A DNA stretch of 64,000 nucleotides, from assembly GCA_002841765.1 (NCBI GenBank), contig PHAV01000002.1, positions 137,604 through 201,603 of the forward strand, in the 5' to 3' direction. Both the position numbers and the translations under genes were made by a program. Below are positions 44,401-54,200 of this stretch, piece by piece. Within the stretch, counting starts at the first letter, position 1; every line of letters starts with the position of its first letter. Under the pieces are notes generated by a model. It was given only the letters and a program-made list of their open reading frames with translations. It was not told the origin of the DNA and searched no databases. The DNA is from Deltaproteobacteria bacterium HGW-Deltaproteobacteria-4. GTDB taxonomy: Bacteria; Desulfobacterota; Desulfuromonadia; Desulfuromonadales; UBA2197.

Positions 44401-47400
44401 CACTGCAGGATGCCCTGCGTTTGACTCAACAGAGTATGCAGGCCTTGCAGTCACTGCAGGAACAGACTTCCCGTTTGCATCAACAGTTTTTGAGTGGTCA
44501 GGAAGCAGCGACCCGCTCCTTTTTGACCCTGATCGAACAGCAGCGCCACATGCTTTACGGCGGGGCACCGGCAGCGGTAGTTGCTCAGGTTGCCAGCGTT
44601 ACAGCTCCGGTCGTGGCATCAGTCGATGGGAAGCATGAGAATTCTGGGACTTATAATGCCCCTGCTTCCCATGAATCCCATGTTCTTCCTGTCTTGACGA
44701 CGCCACACGTCTCTACCACAACCTCCTCCGATCGGGTCAACACCGTCCTCCTCGGCATTGTCGCCGAGAAGACCGGCTATCCCCTGGAGATGCTCGAACT
44801 TGATATGGCGCTTGATGCCGATCTCGGCATCGATTCGATCAAACGCGTCGAAATCCTCTCCGCCCTGCATGAGCAACTGCCGGAAGCGCCGGCGATCCGT
44901 CCCGAGCACCTTGGCACTCTGCAGACCCTTGGCCAGATCATTGACCATCTCCTTGCCGGTCTCGGCCCGGTTACCGCAACGACGAGTGCAGCTCCGTCCC
45001 TTGCCCCGGAGTCGGAGTTTGTGGCGCAGACCCTCCTCGCCGTTATTGCCGAGAAGACCGGCTATCCCCTGGAGATGCTGGAACTTGACATGGCGCTCGA
45101 TGCCGATCTCGGCATCGACTCGATCAAACGCGTCGAAATCCTCTCGGCCCTGCAGGAGCAACTGCCGCAGGCTCCACTCATTCGCCCCGAACAACTCGGC
45201 ACCCTGCAGACCCTCGGGCAGATTGTTGCGCATCTCGGCAGCGTCGGCAGTGCGCCGGCGACTGCACCGGTTTCCGCTACGGCCGCACCTGCCACAGCGG
45301 ATCGCGAACTGGTTACCCAGACTCTCCTGAACGTGATCGCCGAGAAGACCGGCTATCCGCTGGAGATGCTCGAACTCGATATGGCCCTTGATGCCGACCT
45401 CGGTATCGATTCGATCAAACGTGTCGAGATCTTTGCGGCGTTGCAGAGTGAACTGCCGAACGCTCCGGCGGTGCGCCCCGAGCAGCTTGGCAGCTTGCAG
45501 ACTCTCGGCCAGATCGTCAATTATCTGGTCGCGACCAACACCACTCCGGCCCCGACGTCGACCGCGCTCAAGAGTGAACAGATCGACCGGACGACTGTGG
45601 CGCAGACCCTCCTTGCGGTCATCGCCGACAAGACCGGTTATCCTTTGGAGATGCTCGAACTAGATATGGCTCTTGATGCCGATCTCGGCATCGATTCGAT
45701 CAAGCGGGTGGAGATCCTCTCGGCTCTGCAGGAGCGCCTCCCGGCCGCCCCGGCGATCCGTCCCGAGCACCTCGGCACGCTGCAGACCGTCGGCCAGATC
45801 GTCGACTTCCTCGCCAGTGTGGCCGGCGCCCCGGCGGCGCCGGTTGCACCAGCGCCGGTTGTCACCGCGGAAGTGAGTGGGGAAGGAGTTTCGCGCCAGG
45901 TCCTTAAGGCGGTGCCGCTCCCGGCCAGCAGTAAACGCGAGGCGCTGCCTTTGTCGTCCGCGGCACTGGTGGGTGTCATTGATGACGGCTCTGAACTCGC
46001 CGCTGCCATTGCTCACGAGTTGACCACCCTTGGCTATACCCCCCGCTTGCTGGGCATGGGCCAGCCCCTGCCGCCCCAACTCGGCGGACTGATTCTGCTC
46101 ACGCCGGTGACCGGTGCGGACGATCTCTTTTTGCGCCAGGCCTTCGAGCTGGTGCAGGCGGCGGCGCGCCCCCTCCAGTCAGTTAGCGCCGGGGCAGCAC
46201 TCCTCACCGTCTCGCGCCTCAACGGCTACTTCGGTCTGCTGCCGGGCGAGGACTTGGCCGATCCCCTCTCCGGTGGTCTCGCCGGTCTCTGCAAGACTGC
46301 CGGTCACGAATGGCCGCAGGTCCGCTGCAAGGCCCTCGATCTCGCGGCTGATCTGCCGGCAGTCCTGGCCGCCAAGGCGATTGTCAGTGAACTCCTCCTG
46401 GTCGGGCCGGGCGAAGTCGGGATCTCCGTTCAGGGGCTGCACAGCCTGAAGCTCTCCACGGCCCCCCTCACCGAGGTTGAAGGATTACCGCCGTTGCAGT
46501 CGGGGGATCTCGTCGTGATCAGCGGCGGGGCGCGCGGGGTGACTGCCGAAGTGGCGATCGATCTCGCCGTCGCCACCCAGGCAACACTCCTCCTTCTCGG
46601 CCGCAGCCCGGCGCCACAGGCAGAACCCGCCTGGCTGCAGGGACTGAGTATTGAAGCCGAGATTAAAAGAGCCCTGATCAGCCATGCCGAAACGCCGCTT
46701 AAACCGAAAGAGGTGGAGGAACGCTATCAGATCCTCCTCGGCCAGCGTGAAATTACCACGAATCTGCAACGGATGCGGACCGCCGGGAGTGAGGTTCACT
46801 ACCTTTCCCTTGATCTGCGCGATAGTGCAGCCGTTGCGGCTGCCATCAACGACATGCGCCATAGTCACGGCCCGGTCAAGGGACTGATTCACGGCGCCGG
46901 CGTCCTCGCTGACCGCCTGATCAAGGACAAGACCATCGAGCAGTTTACCTCCGTCTACAGCACCAAGGTCGACGGTTTACGCTCGCTCCTTGCTGCTGTC
47001 GCGCCGGACGAGCTGAAGTTCATCGCTCTCTTCTCCTCCTCGACCGGTCGCTTCGGCCGTGTTGGTCAGGTCGATTATGCCGTTGCCAACGAAGTCCTGA
47101 ATAAGATGGCACAGCAGGAAGCGCGTTTGCGTCCCGCCTGCAGGGTGGTTGCCCTCAACTGGGGCCCCTGGGATGGTGGCATGGTTACCCCGGCTCTGAA
47201 GAAACTCTTTGCGCAAGAAGGGGTTGAGGTCATTGCGCTGCGCGCCGGCAGTCGCTATCTCCTGCAGGAGCTGGCCACGCCGCCGGGAGGTGCTACCGAG
47301 ATCGTCATCCTTGGAGCCCACTCTGCCGGACAGGTGGAAGAGGTCGAAGCGCCGCGCGAGAATATCTACGTCTCCAAGGCCTTCGATCTGGATCTCTCCA

Positions 47401-48239
47401 TCGAACAGTTCCCGTTCCTCAAGTCGCATGTTATCGACAAAAAGGCGGTTCTTCCCCTGGCGATGATCGTCGAATGGCTGGGGCACGGTGCCATCCATAA
47501 CAATCCCGGTTTGCGTTTTCACGGTTTCAACGACCTGCGCGTCCTCAAGGGGGTCACTTTGGAGACCGGACAGCTCCACAACCTTCAGGTCATGACCGGT
47601 AAGGCCTTCAAGAGCGGCGGCTTTCATGTCGTTCCGGTCGAACTCTCCGGCTCCTCGCCGAACGGGCAGCATTTCATCCATGCCCGCGCCAAGATCGTCC
47701 TCGCCAACCGTCTCCCGGAAGGGAAGGCGGCAATCGGGCGGCAGGAGCTCCCCCAGTATCCGCATCCAATGGCAGAGATCTACCGGCCGGAGCGCCTCTT
47801 CCACGGCGTCGATTTCCATGGTCTGCGCGAGGTGATCGGCTGTGCCTCCGAAGGGATCACCGCCCTGTCGCGACCCGCGCCTCAGCCGGCGGACTGGATT
47901 TCCCATCCCCTGCGCAACAGTTGGCTGGCTGATCCCTTGGTCATCGACGCCAGCTTCCAGTTGATGATCCTGTGGAGTTTCGAGCGCTATCAGGCCGCCT
48001 CCCTGCCGGTCTTTGCCGGTCGCTACCGTCAGTACAGCGAGAAATTCCCGGAGTGCGGCGCCGAGATTCGTATTCGCGTCAGTAAACAGAACCCCCACAA
48101 AGCGACGGCGGAGATCGATTTTGTTCATCCCCTTTCCGGCGAACTCCTGGCGCGCATGGAAGATTATGAATGCGTCATCGACGCGTCCCTGAATGAAACT
48201 TTCCAGCGCAATACCCTGCAGGGGGCGACCGGCGCATGA
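41433..48239 (+). CDS. pfaA: PfaA: multidomain PUFA synthase KS-AT-ACPx4-KR-DH
   Basis: 2268 residues from TTG 41433 (TTGA overlap with pfaD). Domains: ketosynthase about 15-465, Cys217 in DAACGSS and histidines in EAHGTGT and GHTKAA; malonyl acyltransferase about 580-880, Ser682 in GHSYGE; Ala/Pro linker; four tandem acyl carrier domains, each with LGIDSIKRVE, phosphopantetheine serines at 1135, 1230, 1327 and 1422; ketoreductase about 1660-1940, SGGARG at 1697-1702 and catalytic Tyr1882; C-terminal PKS-type dehydratase about 1975-2250, His1999 and Asp2172. The HxxxGxxxxP motif of the dehydratase has Lys2003 for Gly. It builds acyl chains iteratively from malonyl-CoA together with PfaC and PfaD. 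A phosphopantetheinyl transferase must come from elsewhere. Confidence 0.95.
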   Translation: MKKSAEKTGQASETMAPIAIVGIGCIFPQAEDKVAFWSNIRQGRDAITEVPASHWRPEDYFNPDPKAPDQVYAKMGGFLPPVDFHPMEYGILPNALEAVDTAQLLGLLAVEQALVDAGYSADKEFDREKVSVILGVTGSLELVIPLGARLGHPRWRTALKEAGVADDIAADAIARISDSYVPWQENSFPGLLGNVVAGRISKHFNFGGTNCVVDAACGSSLSALNLAALELSAGKADMVVTGGVDTFNDIFMYTCFSKTPALSPTGHARPFDANGDGTTLGEGLGVVVLKRLADAERDGDRIYAVIRGIGTSSDGRGSAIYEPSAAGQEKALRRAYQQGDVTPETIELIEAHGTGTKVGDAVEVKALRQVFGEGERPWCSLGSVKSQIGHTKAAAGSAGLIKATLALYHKILPPTLKVQKPQDVVVGNGSPFYLDTAARPWIATPDHPRRAGVSALGFGGSNFHCLLEEYQAEKVVVDESGEVQIAAFSAPDGAELESFLRAFPAEAAWPELRLAASASRLQFDPQMACRLSLVMEKGKSNPPAQIKSALSMLAKSGTQSFWQTPDGVYFASGGAAGKLAILFPGQGAQYPGMLAELALQFPAFFATLQAADQSFAAAVGASGRLAEAIYPRGSFDDVSRQADVTRLQATEVAQPALGAVNLGALKVLNSFALQADAFAGHSYGELTALCAGGYFDESALHRLSRRRGELMAAGEGDRGTMLAVSAPLAEVEKLLAEESLDLVLANRNTPEQGVLSGATAEIAKAVKLLEARGLRYKELTVAAAFHSPLVAAASAPFAEALTDTDFQTGRTEVFANSSGQAYPASADDARQLLSTQLASPVEFVSEIECLYVSGIRTFVEVGPGARLTGMVKAILAGREHQALALDSSGGQRSAIHDLARTLSQLAVLGYGIDLSRWDGDYASERSRVMKKKGMVVPLCGANYFNLPAKRPARAPQTLPPAATVPLSAAAVPLAASPTTSTMAAAPAPAALQDALRLTQQSMQALQSLQEQTSRLHQQFLSGQEAATRSFLTLIEQQRHMLYGGAPAAVVAQVASVTAPVVASVDGKHENSGTYNAPASHESHVLPVLTTPHVSTTTSSDRVNTVLLGIVAEKTGYPLEMLELDMALDADLGIDSIKRVEILSALHEQLPEAPAIRPEHLGTLQTLGQIIDHLLAGLGPVTATTSAAPSLAPESEFVAQTLLAVIAEKTGYPLEMLELDMALDADLGIDSIKRVEILSALQEQLPQAPLIRPEQLGTLQTLGQIVAHLGSVGSAPATAPVSATAAPATADRELVTQTLLNVIAEKTGYPLEMLELDMALDADLGIDSIKRVEIFAALQSELPNAPAVRPEQLGSLQTLGQIVNYLVATNTTPAPTSTALKSEQIDRTTVAQTLLAVIADKTGYPLEMLELDMALDADLGIDSIKRVEILSALQERLPAAPAIRPEHLGTLQTVGQIVDFLASVAGAPAAPVAPAPVVTAEVSGEGVSRQVLKAVPLPASSKREALPLSSAALVGVIDDGSELAAAIAHELTTLGYTPRLLGMGQPLPPQLGGLILLTPVTGADDLFLRQAFELVQAAARPLQSVSAGAALLTVSRLNGYFGLLPGEDLADPLSGGLAGLCKTAGHEWPQVRCKALDLAADLPAVLAAKAIVSELLLVGPGEVGISVQGLHSLKLSTAPLTEVEGLPPLQSGDLVVISGGARGVTAEVAIDLAVATQATLLLLGRSPAPQAEPAWLQGLSIEAEIKRALISHAETPLKPKEVEERYQILLGQREITTNLQRMRTAGSEVHYLSLDLRDSAAVAAAINDMRHSHGPVKGLIHGAGVLADRLIKDKTIEQFTSVYSTKVDGLRSLLAAVAPDELKFIALFSSSTGRFGRVGQVDYAVANEVLNKMAQQEARLRPACRVVALNWGPWDGGMVTPALKKLFAQEGVEVIALRAGSRYLLQELATPPGGATEIVILGAHSAGQVEEVEAPRENIYVSKAFDLDLSIEQFPFLKSHVIDKKAVLPLAMIVEWLGHGAIHNNPGLRFHGFNDLRVLKGVTLETGQLHNLQVMTGKAFKSGGFHVVPVELSGSSPNGQHFIHARAKIVLANRLPEGKAAIGRQELPQYPHPMAEIYRPERLFHGVDFHGLREVIGCASEGITALSRPAPQPADWISHPLRNSWLADPLVIDASFQLMILWSFERYQAASLPVFAGRYRQYSEKFPECGAEIRIRVSKQNPHKATAEIDFVHPLSGELLARMEDYECVIDASLNETFQRNTLQGATGA
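44626..44672. repeat. In-frame inverted repeat in the AT-ACP linker of pfaA
   Basis: ATGGGAAGCA (44626-44635) and TGCTTCCCAT (44663-44672) form a perfect 10-bp inverted repeat encoding about residues 1065-1080, in the disordered linker before the first carrier domain. Related ATGGGAA units lie in pfaC and mutL. Confidence 0.65.
44735..45805 (+). repeat. Four tandem acyl-carrier-domain repeats
   Basis: Four copies of a unit of about 285-290 bp. Each has a near-identical core (EKTGYPLEMLELDMALDADL, then GIDSIKR) and a variable Ala/Pro/Thr spacer. Serine-to-serine spacing is 95, 97 and 95 codons, with codon differences between copies, so the array is not a very recent expansion. Confidence 0.93.
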
Positions 48240-51200
48240 AGCATGGCAAATCGGTGGCGATCGTCGGGGTCGGCGGTATCTTCCCGGCGGCCCCGACCCT
48301 GGAGAGTTTCTGGACAAATATCACCGCGAATGTCACTGCCGCCCGCCTCCCACCGGCCGGGCGCTGGCTCCTTGATCCCGAGGAGGTCTATGCGCCGACG
48401 CGCGGCGCGGCGGACAAGGTCTATGCGCAAAAGGGCTGTTTTATCGAGACGGCGAGCAGCGAACTCTGCTTCGACGGTCTCGATCTGCCGACCGGTTTTC
48501 TTGAGCGCTTCGATCCCCTTTTTCACCTTTTGCTCCATAGCGGCCGCCAGGCCTTTGCGGATGGCGTTACCACCAATTTACAGCGGGAGAGGGTCGGGGT
48601 TATCATCGGCAATCTGGCGCTGCCGAGTGAAATGTCTTCCGCCCTGTCCCGGGACACCCTCGGCCGGACCTTTGCCGCGCAGCTCCTCGGCGCCGAGGTT
48701 GCGCTCGAAAATCCGGAGATTGATTCCCTTAATCGTTACGTCGCCGGGTTGCCGGCCGGTCTCCTGGCCCGTGCCCTTGGCCTCGGCGGCAGCTCTTACA
48801 CCCTCGATGCCGCCTGTGCCTCTTCCCTCTACGCCATCAAACTGGCGGTCGACGAACTCCTTGCCCACCGCGCCGATGCGATGTTAACCGGCGGTCTGTC
48901 CCGTCCTGATCCTCTTTATACGCAGATGGGTTTTTCCCAGCTGCAAGCTCTCTCCCCGAGCGGCACTTGCTCCCCTTTCGATGCCCGAGGAGATGGGCTG
49001 GTGGTCGGTGAAGGCTGCGGCATCTTTCTGCTCAAGCGGACCGAGGATGCCGAGCGTGATGGCGATCATATCTACGCAGTGATTCGCGGCATCGGTCTTT
49101 CCAATGATCTCGGCGGCAGCCTCCTCGCTCCGGCTTCGGAAGGACAGCTGCGGGCGATGCGGGCGGCTTATGCGCAGGCAGGCTGGGCGCCGGAGGATGT
49201 CGATCTTATCGAATGCCACGCCACCGGCACCCCGGTCGGTGATGCTGTCGAGTTTGCTTCGTTACAGGAACTCTGGGGAAGCAGTGGCTGGCGGCGCGGC
49301 CAATGTGTCCTCGGCTCGGTCAAAGCGAATATCGGCCATCTCCTCACTGCCGCCGGTTCGGCCGCCCTGCTCAAAACCCTCTTCGCTTTCAAGACGGCGA
49401 CCATGCCGCCGACGGCCAACTTTACCACTCCGGCCAAAGGCCTCAATCTGGCGGAGAGTCCCTTTAAACTCCTCAATACCGCCACCCCCTGGCCGGCGCG
49501 GGACAAGGATATACCGCGTCGGGCGGCAGTCAGCGCCTTCGGTTTCGGCGGTATCAATGCTCATCTCCTTGTCGAAGAGTGGCTGCCGACTCGTCTGGCC
49601 AAGAAGGGGACAGTCGCTTTTCATCCGGCTTTCCACAAACAGAATCAGCCGATTGCCATCGTCGGTATGGGTGCGCATTTCGGTCCCTGGGATTCTCTGC
49701 CCGCCTTCTCGCAGCGGGTCCTCGGCAGTTGTCAGCCGGTAGAAGCGACGCCACCGACAGCGTGGTGGGGGGCGGAGAGAAGTCAGTGGTTTCAGGCCGC
49801 CGGTCTCGACAAGGTTGACTTCCGCGGTTTCTTTCTCCCTGAAGTCGCTGCCGTCCCCGGCGAGTTCCGCATCCCTCCGAAAGAACAGGAGGAGATGCTG
49901 CCGCGCCAGCTGCTGATGCTGCAGGTGGCGCGGGCGGCATTGCAGGATGCCGGCCTGCAGAATGAAGAGCTCCACTTTACCGGCGTCTTTATCGGCGCCG
50001 GCCTCGATCTTAATGCCACCAACTTCAGCGTCCGCTGGGGGTTGCAGCGCCAGGCGCAGCTCTGGGCAGAGCAGCTCGACCTGCACTTGACGCCAGCGGA
50101 GATGAACGACTGGGTCGCCGAACTGCGCACCGCCGTCGGACCGCCGCTGACCGCCAACCGGACGATGGGCGCCCTTGGCAGCATCGTTGCCAGTCGCGTT
50201 GCCAAAGAGTTTCGTATCGGCGGCCCTAGTTTCACCCTCTGCAGTGAGGAGAACTCGGGGCTGCGCGCCCTCGAGGTCGGGATTCGTGCCCTGCAGCAGG
50301 GGCAGATCAACCGCGCCCTGGTCGGCGCGGTCGATCTCGCCGGCGATCTGCGCGCGGTCCTTGGGCAGCACGCCAGCCGTCCCTATTCGGCCACCGGGAT
50401 GATTCGCCCCTTTGACAAGGACGCGGACGGCACGATTATCGGTGAAGGGGCGGCGGCAATTGTTCTCAAGCGTCTTGACGACGCCCAGCAGGATGGTGAC
50501 CGCATTTATGCCGTTATTCGCGGCATCGGCTCGGCGACCGGTGGTGCGGCGGCACAATCAGCCCCGGCAGCACACACCTATAATCTTGCTTTAGAACGAA
50601 CCTTTACCGGGGTGGATATTCAGCCGGCAAGTGTCTCTTATCTGGAGACGCACGGCAGCGGCTGTCCGGCAGAGGACGCGGTCGAGGTCAATGCCCTCGG
50701 CGCCTTCTTCGCTGCCACCGCCAATGGAAATCCCTGTTATGTCGGCAGCGTCAAGAGCGATATCGGTGATGCCGGCGCTGCGGCGGGCCTGGCTTCTCTG
50801 GTCAAGGCAACCCTGGCCCTGCACCGGCAGATCATCCCCCCTCTGCGTCAAGTCGATCATCCCCGTTACGAATGGATTCGCGCCCGCCGTGAGTTCATTC
50901 TTCCGCAGGCTGCGCAGTTCTGGATGCGCAACCGCGCCGAGGGACCGCGGCGTGCTCTGGTCAGTTCTGTCGCCGTTGACGGCAGTGCCGCTCATGTCCT
51001 TCTCGAAGGTTATGACGAGAAGCAGCGCGCGCCGCTGCCGCTAGCGCTGCGCCAACCCCTCGGCCCCCGCACAGAAGGACTCTTTGCCATGGAAGGGGAG
51101 TCGCCAGCGGAATTGCAGGCAGAGCTTTCGCGTTTTCGTACCTTTGTGGCACAGGTGGATGATGTCGGAATCGAAATTATCGCGGCGCGCTGGTGGAGAC

Positions 51201-54200
51201 AGAATCCGTCGACACCGGGCAAGCGCAAGCGCCTGGCGGTCGCCATGGTCGCTGCGAACATTGCCGAACTGGACGAAGCGATCAGCTCGGCACTCCGCGC
51301 CCTTGAGGAGAATCCGGAAGAGCCATTTGCACAGAACGGCGGACTGCGGGACCGTCTCTTTTATAGTCCGCAGCCGCTGGCGCTGACCGGCAAGCTCGCC
51401 TTTGTCTTCCCCGGCTCAGGGAATCACTTTGCCGGTATGGGGCAGGAGCTTTCGGCGCAATGGCCGGAGATCTTCCGCCGCCAGGATGAAGGGAGTCAGC
51501 TCCTGGCCTGTCAGTATCTGCCGCAAGCCTTCTGGCGCCCGCAGCTGGCCCCGGTCCTGCATAACGACCACAATGCCCTGGTCATCGGTCAGGTGGCGGT
51601 AGGGACGGCCTGCAGCGATCTGATGCGTTCCTTCGGGATTGAGCCGCACGCGGTCAGCGGCTACAGCCTCGGCGAATCCGCCGGACTCTTCTCTCTCGGC
51701 GCCTGGAAAGATCGCGACGGCATGGCGCGGCGCCTCAAGGAGTCGCCCCTCTTTACCGACGAGCTGGCCGGACGCTGCACTGCTGCCCGTCAGGTCTGGG
51801 GCCTTCCGCCCGAGGAGAATGTCGATTGGGTGCTGGGCCTGGTTGCTGCCCCGGCAGCGATTGTCAGCAAAGCATTGGAAAAGTTCCCGCGTGTCTATCT
51901 CCTGATCATCAATACTTATGAGGAGTGTGTGATCGGCGGCGATCGTCGGCAGTTGGAGGAACTGGTCACCAGCCTCGGTTGCCACCTCTTTCCTCTCCAG
52001 GGGGTGACGACCGTGCATTGTGAAGTCGCCCGCCCGGTGGCAGATCCGTATCGGCAGCTGCATCTCTTTCCGACCACGCCGCCAACGGGGGTCGATTTTT
52101 ACAGCAGCGCTTACGGCCAGCGCTATGATCTGAGTGCAGAGAAGGTCGCTGATTCAATCCTCGCCCAGGCCCTGACCACTGTCGACTACACCAAAGTCAT
52201 CGAACAAGCTTACAGCGACGGTATCCGGATCTTTCTGGAAATGGGGCCGGGGAACTCCTGCAGCCGGATGATCGGCCGCATCCTTGCTGGCCGGCCGCAT
52301 CTTTCCCGGGCAGTCTGTTATCCCGGTCAGGATCCAACCTCGCTGATCCTGCGCTGTCTGGCTCAGGCGATCAGCGAACGGGTGCCGGTGAATCTGGCGG
52401 CGCTCTACGCTGATGTCGAGCTGGCGGCAGCGCCAGTCAGGAGTAAAGGCAAGATCATGACGACGATCGGCGGCAGCGCCTTTGCGCCAAAAATGCCGCC
52501 GAAGAAAATAATTGCCCCCAAACCCATAGAACCGATAACCCCTATACTTCCCATTCCCCCCATGGGATCGATGGAAAGCATGGGAAGTATGCAGACTGTT
52601 GAGCCTGTAATCCCTGATTCCCTCCTTGCCGATCTGCAAAAGATGCTGACCCTGCAGGCCGAGAGTCATGCCGCTTACCTCCGCTTCAGTGCAGCAATGA
52701 CCGCTTCGCTCAGCGCCAATATCAGCTTGCAGACCACCCTGCTGCAGCAGTTGGGTGGCAATCATGGTCTGACTCTGGCACCTTTACCGCCGGTCGTAGT
52801 GCCGAAGCCCGCATTTGCTGAGCCGATCGCCTTTGATCGCGCCCTTTGTCTCGAATTTGCTGTCGGCTCCATTGCTAAAATGCTCGGGCCGGAATTTGCC
52901 GCCGTCGATAGCCATCCGACCCGGGTACGCCTCCCAGACGAGCCGCTGATGCTCGTTGACCGGATCATGGCGGTCGAAGGGGTAGCGCGTTCGATGACGC
53001 ACGGTCGCGTCATTACCGAGCATGATGTCACCGCTGACCGCTGGTATCTCGACGGCGGCCGCATCCCCACCTGTGTCGCCGTCGAGGCCGGTCAGGCCGA
53101 CCTCTTCCTCTCCGCCTACCTCGGCATTGACTTCATCACCAAGGGACAGGCGGTCTACCGCCTCCTCGATGCGGTGGTCACCTTCCATCGGCCGTTGCCG
53201 GTGCCGGGGGATGTCATCCGTTACGATATCCGCATCGATGAGTTCTTCCGCCAGGATCAGACTTATCTCTTCCGTTTCAGTTTCGAAGGGACGGTCAATG
53301 GTGAGCCGCTGCTGTCGATGCAAAAGGGCTGTGCCGGTTTCTTTTCTGCGGCAGCGCTGGCAGCCGGGCAGGGGATCGTCCATACCCGTCTTGATCTGCA
53401 GCCGCAACCGGGGATTCGCCCGGCAGACTGGTCGGAGCTGGTGCCGCTGGCAATCGAGGCCTACAGTGATCGCCAGGTGCAGGCCCTGTACAATGGCGAT
53501 CTCGTCGGCTGTTTCGGTTCCGCCTTTGCGCACCTCGGATTGCAGCGACCCTACACTCTCCCCGGCGGCAAGCTCAAGCTCGTCGACCGCGTTATTGAAC
53601 TCAATCCCCAGGGGGGCCGCTACGGCCTCGGCCAGATCCGCGCCGAGATGGATATCGATCCGCAGGCGTGGTTTTTAACCTGCCACTTTGTCGACGATCG
53701 CGTCATGCCCGGCACCCTGATGTACGAATGCTGCATGCACACCCTGCGCATCTATCTGCTGCGCATGGGTTGGGTCGGTGAAGAGGGGCAGACCTGGTGC
53801 GAACCGGTCCCCGGCGTCGACAGCGGTCTCAAGTGTCGCGGCCAGGTGACAGAGCGTACCAGAACCGTTACTTATCAGGTGAGCATCAAGGAACTCGGCT
53901 ACCGTCCTGAACCGTACGCCATCGTCGATGCACTGATGTTCGCCGACGGCAAAGCGATCGTCGAGATTCCCAACATGTCGGTGCGTCTTGCCGGTCTCAA
54001 TCGCGCCAATCTGGAAAAGATGTGGCAGGGTCGCCCGACGACCGCAAGGGCAATTCATGAATTGCCCCTACAGACTAAACCCGTCCTGTACGACTCCGCG
54101 CGCATCCTCGCTTTTGCTATCGGCAAACCGTCCGAGGCCTTTGGCGTGCCTTATGAAATCTTTGATCACGAACGCAAGATCGCCCGTCTCCCTGGTCCCC

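Noticed and set aside
44735-45805. CRISPR-like array in the tandem repeats of pfaA
   Set aside because: The repeats are 285-290 bp, in frame and encode ACP domains; no short direct repeats with unique spacers occur anywhere in the window.
46977-48317. 446-codon minus-strand open frame across the pfaA/pfaC junction
   Set aside because: Antisense shadow; both plus-strand genes are certain.
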